Position numbers and translations under genes: made by a program
Shown: positions 22,467 to 37,805 of the stretch, piece by piece
How the letters are laid out: the number at the start of each line of letters is the position of its first letter
Numbering within the stretch: the first letter of the stretch is position 1
Notes under the pieces: generated by a model
The model's input: the letters and a program-made list of their open reading frames with translations, nothing else
What the model was told of the DNA's origin: nothing
The model's database searches: none
Source: Adiantum capillus-veneris
Lineage: Eukaryota > Streptophyta > Polypodiopsida > Polypodiales > Pteridaceae
Assembly (NCBI GenBank): GCA_014529385.2
Contig: CM043968.1
Coordinates: 130,940,018 to 131,004,017 of the forward strand
DNA length: 64,000 nucleotides
Direction: 5' to 3'

Positions 22467-22878
22467 ACTCTCCCATGTAGGACGGTAGTGTTCTTAGCGA
22501 ATGTGGTTGACTATCCATGGATTGTACAGATCCTTTATCGCCCCAATACGATCGCACGTCTAGATTCATTTGAGATCCAGTCTCAAATTCCTCTATTGGT
22601 GGTAGAAACACTCCTCGTTCATCACCAGTCTTGTCTACTCGTCTTCTTAGGTCATCGGCTTCATTGGCCTCTCTGACTTGTTTCCACAATTCTTCAAGAC
22701 CATCTATCTCTTTAAAATCCTCATGTATAGCTTGGTGAAATCCCTCGGAAGAGTTATCCGTGGTATTCAGTACTATCCTTGGTTCTAATGCTGGGTCTTT
22801 GAGGTTTGGTCTGTGCTCATGACTAGAATCTGGCTCTTTTAGTTCCTGTTTTGGTGGGATTACTTGTAGGCATGACAC
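22309..22878 (-). pseudogene. Gag-protease linker segment of element B
   Basis: A 189-codon open stretch overlapping the 3' end of gag in another frame, rich in charged residues (DDLRRRVDKTGDERG, LPPIEEF). Its position between gag and protease suggests a connector of the Gag-Pro precursor displaced by a frame shift. I do not recognise a domain. The start codon shown is only the first ATG in the frame. Confidence 0.4.
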
Positions 22879-25249
22879 GGATCATATCCTCAGGTTTTGC
22901 AACTGGTGGTTCTAGTAAAGTTTGGGCTATTTGAATCATTTTCTGGAACATTTCAAACCTTTGCTTTTCTAGTTCATCATAGGGATATGTCATCCACCTG
23001 TGTTCTTGGGTTTGGTTTTTTTTGAGCCTCACATCATAGGCTTTCAAGAGGGCATCTAATGTCTCATTAACCTTCTCTGCCAACACAGATCCTCCTGAAC
23101 TAGCACTTCTTGGTTTCTCATCCGTGGATGGTTCTTCTAGAGGTTTAACCATCTGTGTAAGAGAAGGTGCCTCCTTTTCCTCATGTTGTTTTATCTTCTC
23201 CTCAGCTTCGATAAGCTTCTCAGCTAGGGATTTTTGCTCTCGTTCCCTGCGTGCTTTCATCCTAGTCTTTCTAACTTTCCAACTATTTCGTTTACTCTTG
23301 GTTTTCTGACTAGGTGCGTCTGTCTTTGGACTCATGTCACTTTCCGTGTTCCTTGTCTCTGGATTCTCATCAGCTTTCTTTTGAGCTTGTGCTCTCGTAA
23401 CCACTTGAACTGGTACGACATTTTCATTTTCTGAGCTACTAGGTAGCTGAACAATCCCTAATTCATTGGTCGTGATTTTCCTGATTTGGTTTGGGTTTTT
23501 TGGGCAATCGAGGATCAAGTGAGTGATGCCACACTCAAGACAATAGGAATTTACTTCAGTGATCTCCGTATGAGGACATTGTTTGACCAAGTGGTTGTCA
23601 TGACTTTTGTGACAATCTGTCTCTGGTTGAGGAGATTCTTTTAGCATTTCCTCTTGGCTATAAGCAAGCTTTGACCTAGATAAGCTGCTATTTGCAATGA
23701 ATCGCAATGTCCTTTCATCCATTTCATACCTTCTTTCTTTCGACTGAAACCCAGGAGGTGGAGGTTGTACCGGCCTCACCACTCCATGTGTTTCTCTCAC
23801 ATTTTGTTGCTCCAAAGGGTAGTACTCACTTTGGTTGCTATACCACATTGTAGCTCGTACTGGCGTTGGTTTATTTGATGCTTTCATCATTGGCATGTAT
23901 CTCATGTCTACCTGCATTCTAGCACCTGGCAGCGGAGGTTGTTGTCCTAAGACAAGCTGTGGCCTTAAAACTCCTACTGGTCCTGGAACATTCCCCGTAA
24001 TGTATCTAGGTGGAGTAGATTCCTCTGGAACAGGTTGTACATACCTCTCCCTAGCATTTTCCCTGCTATAATAGCACTCTTCCTCCGTATGGTTCGTCCA
24101 TTTTCTCTCAATTTCGTCGATAAGCTTTTCTTGATCAATAGGTGCCGTTGGCTTGGCAATGGACTCACTTATCTGTGAAACACTGTGCTGAGAGGATGCG
24201 TCATCTCCTTGACTCTTTAAGTCCTTATCTTTGTATGCCTCACCGTTATCCACTAGATAAAGAGCTTCTTTGATCAACTCGTTTAGCGTCATCCTCCTTA
24301 TCATATGCAGATCCTTCTGAAGGCCCGCATGTCTCATTCCCTGGATAAAGATCAACATCATTCGTGCTTGCGTAGGTAATTCCGCTCTCGGACAGAGCTT
24401 AACATATCTCTTGAGCTGTAATGATGCTTTGCGTACTGATTCATTCTCTTTCTCTTTGAATCTCTGGATTTGCGAGACCGTGTTGTGAGCAATGCCTTTT
24501 GGCGAGAATTCTTCAATAAACTCCTCAAACAGATCATCTAGGGTCTCAAAATCCCATTTTTCCACCGAGTTGAACCATGTAGTTGCATCATCTTCTAGAG
24601 TCAATCCAAATCCCGCAAATTGTGTCGCAAAATCTGAAACTTCCTCTGCTCTAATCACTCTTCTAAAAACGGTTATGTGATCTCTTGGATCTTTATCTCT
24701 GGAGTATTTTCCGTTTACCCATTTCTAGACTTGGGATGGTCTAACTCGTCGATTGTCTACAAGTCTAACCAGAGACTCTCCCAATCCTTCTCTCGTTATC
24801 GCTCTCGAAGGGAATCCTGGTGGCTCTCTTCTTGGAATTCCTATAGGAATTCTCGTGTTTGGTGGAGGCATTTGTGGTCCTTCATTGAACAAATATCCAC
24901 CTCTTTCTAATACAGTCTGTGGATTTGTGCTTTCTACAACTTTGTATTCTCGTCCATACTTGTCGACAACTATAGATCTCCATTGAGAGTCGACTCCGTA
25001 TGTGTAGACATATAAGAGCTCGTAATCCGTTATCTCTTCTAGGTATGGATCTGAGCACCTATAAAGATTGACCTCATTGTCGTCAATGTATCTATATAAT
25101 CCTTCACTCTCATGACCAATCATCCAAACTCTCTCAACAAGATGGATCTTTATCAATTACAAGTTTGGAAGATCCATTGTGGGAGGATATTCCTCTATCA
25201 TCGGGATCTCCAAGCTTGTGTAAGCTGCGTTGGAATCTAGGGTAGACAT
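22823..25249 (-). pseudogene. gag: Gag of element B, two in-frame stops
   Basis: This gag frame of about 809 codons starts at ATG 25249 (MSTLDSNAAY). It is interrupted by TAA at about 25157-25159 and TAG at 24725-24727; the frame is otherwise unbroken through both stops. The retrotransposon gag domain follows the second stop (TTWFNSVEKWDF, FEEFIEEFSPKG, RYVKLCPRAELP, LIFIQGM). Two zinc-knuckle-like elements come next: YCLECGITHLILDC has CX2CX3HX4C spacing, and CHKSHDNHLVKQC has serine in place of the second cysteine. A basic region (KARREREQKSLAEKL) and an acidic coiled segment follow. It is unrelated in detail to the gag of elements A, C and D. Confidence 0.8.
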
Positions 25250-27947
25250 GATTTATGGGATTAAGAGCTTTTGCTTGGTTCAAGTAGACTTAGTCCACTG
25301 TGTTCAAGTTCTTTAGTTAGGGAAAAGTTGAAACTATGTCCAAAACCGCAACCGTTTCTTCACAATTCTCGCAAATTGTCGCTTTTAGTGGCACCCCTAA
25401 CTTGCGGATGTATTTTGAGGCCTCAAACGACGTTTTTTTCAAAGTTGACCTAAACGGTTTCTGTTGGCATGCATTTAGTTCAAGTTTTGCTCTAAGATCT
25501 GTAGAGCCGCTCTCAGGCTACGTTTTGATATAAAAACTTTTCCGATCCGATACCGTTTGTGAAAGTTATGGCCAAAACAGTGAAATGCAGTTTAGAATGG
25601 TCAAAATGAGTCCAAATTCAATTTTAAAAGAAGATTTGGGATCTCTGTGACACTGTGAACACTTTTGTATGGTCAAAAGTACAGTTGGACCCTAAAACTG
25701 GCCTAAAGACATCCTACACGTAGGATGTCTATATGCTCAGAATTTAACAAAATTTGGTCCAAAGACTCCCCTTAAGTCCAGCAACACAATGGTATGCTCA
25801 TAATTTCATTTGGACCTAAAAATGTCCTTGAGACATCCTACGCGTAGGATGTCTTTTTGCTCAGAATGACTTGAAATTTTCACCCCATCTTCTCCTTGAT
25901 GTGCTGATCACAGTGGTGTGCTCATAGGTTGGTTTGGAGTCCTAAATCAAGCCGGAGACATCCTACGCGTAGGATGTCTAACTACTCAGATTTTGTCCAA
26001 ACTTGATCCCAAGATTCTCCTAGTGCTCAGCAACCCAATGGTATACTCAAAATTGAATTTGGATGCCAACAGGTCAAGATTTGGGCTGCATAAGCTTCTA
26101 GTGCACTCCAAGAGTAGGATGTCTGACAATTCTTGTCTTTGCTTGGTAAATAGGCCAAACAAGGTCCAAATTCACTTTTGAAAAAAGTTGTGGAATCCTT
26201 GAGACACTTAGAACCTCCCTATATGGCCAAAGTAGAATTTTGACGACTTTATGACCCTAGAGACATCCTACACGTAGGATGTTTTTTTGCTCTGTTTCAA
26301 CTCAAACTTGCTCTGTAGCTTCCCCTTGATGTGCTAAACTCATAGCTATTTTCACTTTTTGATTCTGACACCTATAGGTTGGTCAAACGATCAAGAATCT
26401 GTTCCAAAATCCTGATGTCCGTTCTGATGAATTCACCAGTCAAATCAACTCCAAATTGGACCAAAATTGACTAGGAGGCTTGCCTAAGGCTGTACAACAC
26501 CCTGCTATGTCCACAGTTTGAATTTGGTCTCTAAATCATGCCTTAGACATCCTACGCGTAGGATGTCTAACTGCTCAGAATTGCCCCAAATTTGAACCAC
26601 AGACTCTCCTTAAGGTGCTGAGCACTGTGGTATGCTCAGAGGTTGATTTGGAGTGCTAAATCATGGTGAAGACGTCCTACGCGTAGGATATCTAAGTGCT
26701 TAGAAAATCCCCAAACTTGAGCCACAACTTCCGCTTGATGTCAGCAACCCAATGCTATGCTTAGACTTTAATTTGGATGTCAAAAGACCCCAAAACTAGC
26801 TGTTCTTGCCTTTTGTCTGTCCAAAAACGCTAAAGTCTGTTCAATCTTCACTTTCATTGACCCAAATGAGATGAAATTGATCACATGCATTCAATAAAAC
26901 ATTTAGCACATGCCTATGGAGTCATCCTATGGTTTGGTCTCAAAATTAGGCCTTGGACACAATTTGGGTAGGATGTCTGGCAATTCTCGTCTTTTGGCTT
27001 TGATCTGTCAAAATTTGGTCAAATTTCCACTTTCCAGGTGAGAATAGGGTAAAACCTACCTACTGAACACACTGGTCAACTCAAAATTTCAAAATTTCCA
27101 CCAGATCACCCTGTAGACATCCTACGCGTAGGATGTTTACTGATGAAATTTTTGGCATAACTCATCCACAGGCATCCCCAAGGCTTGAGCACTACTTTTC
27201 AAGCATTCCTACCAGTTTTTATGCAAAATTGTGCTCAAAATCTTAAGTTTCTTGTTTTCCCGTTTTTGACACTCCGTCTTTGGTCTTTTGGGTGTCAAGA
27301 GTTGGTCAAAACTCTAGTGTCAATGTATACTTAGGGTAAACCCCCCCTTCTGAAGACACTGGTGCAGTCAGAATTTTCAAATTTGGTCTCTAGAACCCCC
27401 TTGAGACATCCTACGCGTAGGATGTCTATGTTTACAGAATTGCAAGTTTTCTTCACAGAACCTTTGCAAATGCTCTTTTATATGCACAGCATCAATCAGT
27501 CATACAAAAATATCCACAAAAGCTTGTTTAATGCATTTTTACCCTCAAAAGCACACTTTTCTGTGATTTCAAATGCAATCAAGCACTTTAGCAGATAATT
27601 CAGTGCTGAATAGCTCTAGATCAGAATCGGATCACTTACCTATACTCCTACAAATCATATGGGGTTTTGCATCTATGAGTAGAAAAACGCTTCACTGCCA
27701 GACACGGACTAGTAAACTCTTTTATCACCTCACAAATCACTCGACCACCAACAACTACTCTAATCCACAGATCCTAACTAAACCTATCTAGTCGCAGACC
27801 CTCGGCAAGACACACGCTTCCTGGCTATCCACTTGATCGCGGAATATCCTCTTCCGGATCCACTTAAGAAAAACGCTTTCTTTAGCCGAAACTAAATCAA
27901 GCAACCATCACACGAGTGTTAGTAGGAAACCTACTTAGGTCCTTGTG
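25250..27947 (-). other. Long 5' leader of element B
   Basis: About 2.7 kb separates the primer site from gag. It has no coding trace; its main feature is the palindrome array described separately. Short frames here are chance. Confidence 0.6.
25708..27426. repeat. Array of 22-nt palindromes in the element B leader
   Basis: The self-complementary sequence with core ACATCCTACGCGTAGGATGT, extended by G and C at its ends, recurs eight times. Starts are near 25708, 25832, 25957, 26262, 26546, 26671, 27116 and 27405. The copies at 25832, 25957, 26546 and 27405 are perfect; the others differ by one or two bases. Half-sites lie near 26107 and 26970. Copies sit in a degenerate unit of about 125 bp that also carries 'tgctcagaat'. 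Confidence 0.85.
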
Positions 27948-27965
27948 TCCCCGGCAACGGCGCCA
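27948..27965 (-). other. Primer binding site of element B, tRNA-Asp
   Basis: On the minus strand TGGCGCCGTTGCCGGGGA, a full 18-nt match to the 3' end of plant tRNA-Asp, 1 nt from the 5' LTR. This primer is typical of Tat and Athila elements. Confidence 0.92.
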
Positions 27966-27966
27966 A

Positions 27967-28923
27967 TGTTGCGAGAGCAACTCACACACCCATGAAGTGC
28001 ATGCAAACACTACCTAGATCAACATAATGTCAATCGAGGACACAGATGATACGATAGGCACACGGAGGAAATCTCTTTAGCTTGTCAGGCTGAGACCATC
28101 CTACACATACAACACTCTGGGAGGCCAACTATACCACAATCAAGAACCTCACTGCTCTCAACTACACCACCTAGCCACATACACACATACGGAAGGTAAC
28201 TCACCTAATCATGCCAGATTCGTACGAAAATTAAGGAACACCATCCCCTCACTAGGATACACCTGTCTCTAAGCTTCTACACTCAAAACCCTCACTCTAA
28301 ACCCATTTTCTGAAAACATGTAGGATGACAAAGCAGAATTTTGAAAGTGCCCGAAACTCAAATTTATGAGTACCTATGCGTAGCTTATGTCGCCACGATT
28401 CTATAGACTACTAGCACGCAAAAAACAGACATCGTTTGATACACTTACGGCCACAAATAGCTCGTAGATGCGTCGACGTGTGCGCTTCGTCTTGCGTGGA
28501 ATGCTTGGCATTGTTGCGTAGCTCTCCTCCAGCCTACAGCAATGGTGCAGTCGGATCTCCAATGTGTTCAGTGAGCCGGGCGTAGCTAGAGGATAAATCT
28601 CACGCTCACTCTCTTTCTCTCTCACACACAGTAGACGGCAGCGCAAAAGTTTTGATTATGATTAAAGTCTCCCCTTACAAAACGACCTAGGTACCTTATA
28701 TACTAAGGCTACCTTAGGTTTAACCAAAAATGGGGTTGAAAGGGTCAAATGGCTTTGTATTTACAATCTAGAAGTGCCATTGCACCTCGGCTTCTGAAAC
28801 TAGAATAACTACTCATTACAAATGACATTTATAGCCATAATCTGCAGCATTTCATAACTCACAAAAGATAAGACTTTGCTACGAAACTTGAGTTATGTTG
28901 TGTTGTTGACCCAGCGGTCAACA
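27967..28923 (-). repeat. 5' LTR of element B
   Basis: 957 bp, matching 17748-18702 with scattered substitutions. TATA box on the minus strand at 28694-28702. Begins TGTTGACC and ends GCAACA on the minus strand. Confidence 0.92.
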
Positions 28924-28928
28924 AGCAT
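28924..28928. other. Probable target site duplication of element B, right copy
   Basis: AGCAT, against GGCAT at 17743-17747. Confidence 0.5.
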
Positions 28929-28977
28929 CTTCACATATGCAACAAAAACCAAATTTTCTCATAGGTGTGCACATTTC

Positions 28978-28980
<3 letters not shown>

Positions 28981-29019
<39 letters not shown>

Positions 29020-29082
29020 CACTCACTTGATATGTTTTTTTTGCTCCCATAAGCTGTATTTGACCTTTAAGAACGATAAAGG

Positions 29083-29155
<73 letters not shown>
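28981..29155. repeat. CT and CT/CA microsatellites
   Basis: (TC)n at 28981-29016, then a compound (TC)n(AC)n at about 29085-29155. The reading frame through it is an artefact of the repeat. Confidence 0.95.
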
Positions 29156-29156
<1 letters not shown>

Positions 29157-29835
29157 CAACACCAACATATTCACAAATTATTTTCCATATAGCATATTTT
29201 TTATATTGGTTATACATGAGGAAATCAATAAAGTAAAATGCATCTTTTGTGCATAACAATTATATAAACTATAGTAAAATACCTTACGGTGCTATAGTTA
29301 ATGTGTGTACAAGGTAGTGATAGATCATTCCAGTAAATGTAAGCACGGACATTATAGAAATTAATTGTCTCCATGCTAATGGGACCATTAGAAACTCTGC
29401 CGAGATAAAGATGACCTATTGTGGGGTAGTGGGTTGTTGCTTTGGGAACTCTGGTTATTGTCTTATGTAATCTAATGACCCTCAAGTCTCCACAAGCTTG
29501 AGACATCTTTGTACATTATTTTGATGAATACAATACATAAACTCACTATTGTGAGTTTGGAAAAAAAAGGAATATTTTTACATCAACTTTAAGTGTTTGT
29601 TTAGGGCTATGTCCCCTTACAATTATCAAATGTTGCTTTCAATTGAGTACCAAATTGAGTGTGATGCAGTGTGCAAGAAAAAGCCAGACTCATACATTAC
29701 ATAGCAGGAACTTATTGGACAATTAAGCTCACAATTAACTAGAAATGCATGATTGTCAACCATCCATTATCACATGGACAAGGAATCAATATTGGGGGAG
29801 TTCAACTTAGCTATGAGTGTAAGTTGATGCAAAGT

Positions 29836-29955
<120 letters not shown>

Positions 29956-29991
29956 TTCTCTCTTGAATATCAGGTCTTGAGTTCAACTCTC

Positions 29992-30090
29992 CTCGAATGT
30001 CTATGAGATTCTATAAGAGTGAACATTAATATTCCAGCTACCCCGTCCCTCTCCCCCTCCTCCTTCTCTAGCCCGCTTGAGCACCTCTCC
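29992..30090. repeat. Direct repeat, copy 1
   Basis: Aligns with 30845-30948. Shared blocks are 'gtgaacattaatattcca' and 'taccccgtccctctcc', and both end in 'gtacctctcc' or 'gcacctctcc'. No gene seen in 28924-31400. Confidence 0.8.
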
Positions 30091-30844
30091 AAGACAACCT
30101 CTTAAATGCATTATAAATCAGACTCTTGTATGGGTACTCAAACACTACTTTGTGGATAGTCTCTAATTTTTATGAACACCATTGAATCTTTCCAACATGT
30201 ACTCTCTAAAATTAAAAACATCCACATCATTCTTGAACCATATTCAAGATAAAAGCTAATGCGCTTTTAACAATCTCCACAGGTACACCAAATTTTTGAC
30301 AATAGCCTCATCAACAACTGGTAGTGTTGGACTACGAGCCCTTTCTTTGAAGGACTAAAAATATGGCTAGTAAAAATCTGAATAAAATCCTTTCCAACTC
30401 CCAAACGGAAATTTCATAACTCTAGATGGACGGTGGGTCCCTCTGCCTAGTTTCATGACTTTGACCTAATGGGTCGAGTTTGGTAAAACTTACCAGTTCA
30501 AGGAGTCAAGGACGCCCACTCATGTGTGCAAAAACCAAGGTTGAAGAGACAAAGGGTGCGCATATAGAACAGTGGGGGTTGCCAATTAATTGCAACACTT
30601 GCTTGAGAAAAACATCTCTTATATCATACCTGTTACATCCACCAATGTTAGAAAAAACCCAAGGTTGATTGTCTTGAAGAAAACCAAGACGTTTACACAA
30701 GTTTTAGTGTAAATATCGACAAGATCTTCAAATATTGACCTCAGAGAATTTCAAGTTTTCCATTAGTTTCACCGGTGAGGGAAAATTTATTTTTCTAGCC
30801 CTGCTCGGAGTCCTACAGCTATGGCTCTACTCTCCATTTATCAG

Positions 30845-30948
30845 CTCGAATGTCGATGAGATTCCATAAGGGTGAACATTAATATTCCACCTACCCCGTC
30901 CCTCTCCAACCCCCTCTTCCTTCCCTAGCCCGAGTGAGTACCTCTCCT
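30845..30948. repeat. Direct repeat, copy 2
   Basis: Second copy of 29992-30090, about 850 bp downstream, with roughly ten differences. Confidence 0.8.
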
Positions 30949-31049
30949 CCTCTCGTTTTTGTCGTCACATTCCCCCCTCTTTTGCACCCTCCCTCCTTCC
31001 TCTTACGTGCATGCTGAAGAGGAGTTGGAGCCTCTCATGCACACACTCA

Positions 31050-34300
<3,251 letters not shown>

Positions 34301-34329
34301 TTGAATAAGAAGTGGATTTTGCATTCATC

Positions 34330-34640
34330 CGTAAGTCAAGGGAACCTAGCTTGGACAAGTGGTGGGCTTTTCATTACTCATAAGTCAAGGGAGGTTAGAT
34401 TGAATGAGTGCACCATGAAACCAACACTCCTATGATGCAACCAAGCATATGCTACATGTTTTATGTATGCTTCATGCCTCAAATAAAGAAGTCCTAGATT
34501 AGCGATGGACCTTTCTTGAATGTCATAGAAAAGTGGGTTCTGTATTTTCTCAATGGGTCCTAGCTTGGACAAGTGGTAGGCCTCTAGTAAAATTTTAGCT
34601 ACTCACTTTGAAGTTGGCTTGGACAAGTGGTGGGCCTTGA
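34330..34640. repeat. Outlying copies of the GGACAAGTGGTGG repeat
   Basis: 'cttggacaagtggtgggc' or close variants occur near 34350, 34563 and 34615, with 'ccttgaaaccaagatc' after the last. These match the monomers of the array at 1091-1814 and 10938-12213, over 20 kb away. Confidence 0.7.
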
Positions 34641-34970
34641 AACCAAGATCTTCAGATTGACAATAGTCATAGGTAGGACAATAGAGCATACACAGTGATA
34701 ATGGATGCAATGTACTAGTTTCTTAATGGTCATGATGTCCATTTTTATTCTCAATGTGTAATCTATGTGCATAAAGTGGAATGAGACCTTAAGCAATTTG
34801 ACGTCTTTGACAAAATTTTCATTACCTTATACATGATATGTTGAAAGTTTCCCTGCTTGGGAATTGGGATTTTCCCACTTTACCTAATACAGTCTTCAAG
34901 TGTAATGCATCCCATCTCCCTTACCACTTCTTTATGTCTTGCTTCCCCATCCCAAGCTCAAGATCTTGCT

Positions 34971-36378
34971 TTAATGCATCTTTTGAACTTTTTTGCTTGC
35001 TTCCCATGCAATTGTAGGAAGTCGACGTGAGGGGTTTTGATGCATCTTTATCATGTACTCCACAACCCTTTCCATGCTTCCAATAACCTCAATTGGAAGA
35101 GATCTCGCCTCAAGAAGTAGGAGCATATATGGTGTTTGTGTCTTAACTTGGAGAAAGTTTGTAAGAAAATGCTTTTGGAAATTCTCAAATTGTTTCCAAG
35201 TAGACTTTGAGATGCTCCCGCCCCAGACTTCAAATCCATAAAGAAGAACTGGTGTCACCAATGCATCGAAAAGGTACTTTTTGAGAACCCAACACTTGAT
35301 GTTTTCTGCATTACACATGTTCTCAAATGCATAATATGATCTCTTTCCCGCTTCCAAACAACACATAGCACATTCATGCCACTTGTGATTGGACAAAACC
35401 TCAAGGTCAAGGTACTTAAAGCTCCCAACAAATTCAAGTGCCTCATTGTTGTACACAATGCATGCATTCTCCTTATGATTGGTTTTCACAAGCATAACCT
35501 TTGTTTTGGATTCATTCACAATCAGCCCATTATGCAAGTAAAAGTTCTCAAGGACGACCCCATAAGCTTTTGTGCATCTTCTAAAATGTGTGCTAGAAGC
35601 ACTGCATCATCCGCATACAACAAAATGATTACCGCATTGCAAAAAGTGACCTCTTCAACACCTTCTTCTTGCATAAAGTCACGTACCATTTGTTCCAATT
35701 GATCGATGCATAGAACAAAGAGATTTGGTGACAACGGGCATCCTGGTTTAAACCCAATAGTGCTTATATATATATTTTTGAAATTCCTCTTCCCATGCGC
35801 AATTGACATATTACCTTCTCATAGATTCGACAAACCGCAAGCATAAACTCATTTGGCACTTAGAGTTCTTCCATCCTTCTTCACAAATGGCTACGTGGAA
35901 TCATATCAAAGGCTTTTTTAAATTCCACAAAACAACAATACAATTGCTTGCCTTTCAACCAACTTTCCTCCATGAGAACACAAAGAGTGACAAGATGATC
36001 GATGGTGTTATGGCATCGACAAAAACCTCCTTGTCCTTTTGCACACTTGTCATTCTCTTCACCCCAATCACTCAATTTCATATCCATTATGCACCCAAAT
36101 ACCTTTGCCATACAAGACCCAATCATTATAGTCCGGTAGTTGTTTACATTCTTTACATTTCCTTCTTCATGCAAAGGCTTAACCCAATTAGTACTCCAAT
36201 CATAAAGCATACCATGTTGAAGTGCAAGGTTGAAAATATCACCCATCCACTCATGGGTGAAATCTCCCATCCATTTGATCATCTCTGGCTTGATACCTTG
36301 AAGATCTCCAACTTTGCAATGAGTGGCCAACTTCTCAAGCCCACCGCATACATCTTCAATATTAAGAAAAGAGGACAT
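34971..36378 (-). pseudogene. LINE (non-LTR) reverse transcriptase remnant, frameshifted
   Basis: Three minus-strand segments read in order make up an RT of the LINE type. 35881-36378 holds the fingers and palm start (NNYRTIMIGSCMAKVF, FVEFKKAFDMIPRSHL). 35522-35809 carries IGFKPGCPLSPNLFVLCID and the catalytic YADD. 34971-35537 carries the thumb and later region (VNESKTKVMLVK, FKYLDLEVLSNHKWHECA, TPVLLYGFEVWGGSI). Frame breaks or stops separate the segments. No endonuclease domain, poly-A tail or target duplication was seen, so the copy is truncated at both ends. It is the only non-LTR element recognised in the window. Confidence 0.85.
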
Positions 36379-36399
36379 ACATGGATTGAACCATAAAAT

Positions 36400-37805
36400 G
36401 ATATTTTTCTAGCATTTGGTTGCTCATATAATATCCTACACTGTGTGTACATATCCACAAGACTCAAGTGCCAAATTCTCAACCCGCTAGTCCCTCAAGT
36501 TTCTCTAAAATCTTCCACATGCACGTTGGTGCAGCCAAAGTTGGGGTCGACCATAGAAGATGGCATGGGCAGGTATGTACAATCTAGAAGAAACATGGCA
36601 AAGGGCTAGAGTAGCTATAAAGATCATGGGCAGACAGGTAGCAGCAGATATGTATGGCTGATGTGGTTTAAAGGCCAACAAAGGCTCCAAAATGGGCTAA
36701 TTTGAGGAGCAAACAGAGGATGTTCAAGGTGCAATATTTGGACCTAGAAATAGAGAGCTTGAAGTGTTTAAGAAGTAGGTCTAGACGGCTCATCAAATCG
36801 AGCTACGGAGCTCAAGATATTGAAGTTTGAAGGTGCAGTGCATTGCAGATTCTTGCCGGACAGAGCAGTTAGGGACAGGTGGCCCAAGTGGATGTCAGTG
36901 TGTAGGCACGTAGTGCTCAATTCATGGAGCCTACCCATTTTTTAAGATCACAGAGCAGAGCTAGCGATTGCAGGTTATGGCTAGTTGAAGTTGTGTCGGG
37001 GGCTACGTTGATGCCCACCTAACTGCATGGGAATTCGTGCCATCTGGCATTTTTTTTGGATTTGAATAGAGTTCAAGAAGGTGCTATGCAATGTATGGAG
37101 CTAGCAAGAGTTGAATTTTCTTTAAACAACGGAGCTTGAAGTGGAAAGTTGTAGCAGTTCGAAGGCGGGGTGCACTTGCTCGGAGTTAGTTGCATATGAA
37201 TGTTCATGTTTTTGGGACCTCGATTTGGGGTCTCAGGGAATCTTGAAGTGCGGCAAAGCTGGAAGAGTTCCAAGCTATCATTTGAGCTTGCGGCCAGGTT
37301 TTGCGGCTCGATAATCGGATCACCAAGTGACAGTTGGCAGGCAAGGGGGGTTTTAAAAAAGTCTAAATGAACCTTTTTGAAGGCTTGGTAGGAGCTCACA
37401 GGAGTGCGCCACATGGCGGGAAATAAGCCCATATGCGTGGTCGAGGCAGGGGATTGTAGTGTATAAGGGCCACGAGGAGTGCCACTTGTAGGCATCACAT
37501 GTGTAAGAGGAAATCCCTTGGAGCTTGTGGATATGGTAGCCCACTTAGGGCGCTCTGTTGGTTGCGCGCGGTGGCATGAGGGGAGCTGCGTGATGATTTT
37601 GGTTTGGAACTGGTGACGACGAGTGGTGGTAGCGCCCGCTAGGTGGTGGTACAGGCAGGTGATGTGTCAGCTTGGGTAGGACCGGTTCCTGCACCCTCAT
37701 GGGCCAAACATATTTTGAGGAGAAGGACTCCCCCCACTAGCAATATCGCTAGTGCATAGGGAGGGGTCCCGCGGCACGCAATAGAAAGGTGGTGATGGAC
37801 GGAAA
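36400..37805. other. Interval between LINE and element C, no gene seen
   Basis: Only short frames without recognisable domains. It may include decayed repeats. Confidence 0.4.

Larger units (their letters stand above)
17748..28923 (-). mobile_element. Element B: complete Tat-like LTR retrotransposon with gag and protease but no RT or integrase
   Basis: An 11,176-bp element read on the minus strand. In order it has: 5' LTR 27967-28923, perfect tRNA-Asp primer site, a leader of about 2.7 kb full of palindromes, gag, protease, a tail with W-[IV]-P-K repeats, a non-coding stretch, a purine tract and a 3' LTR 17748-18702. The LTRs differ at a few percent of positions by eye, so it is older than element A. 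RT, RNase H and integrase are absent between the protease and the 3' LTR, so it would depend on enzymes in trans. Gag and protease frames carry stops and shifts. Confidence 0.88.

Noticed and set aside
25708-27426. CRISPR-like array (short palindromic repeats with spacers)
   Set aside because: Spacing is irregular, the between-repeat sequences are themselves related, there are no cas genes, and the array lies in the leader of a plant retroelement.
35376-36396. Plus-strand frames of 108 and 197 residues
   Set aside because: They are antisense shadows of the LINE RT, which shows real motifs on the minus strand.
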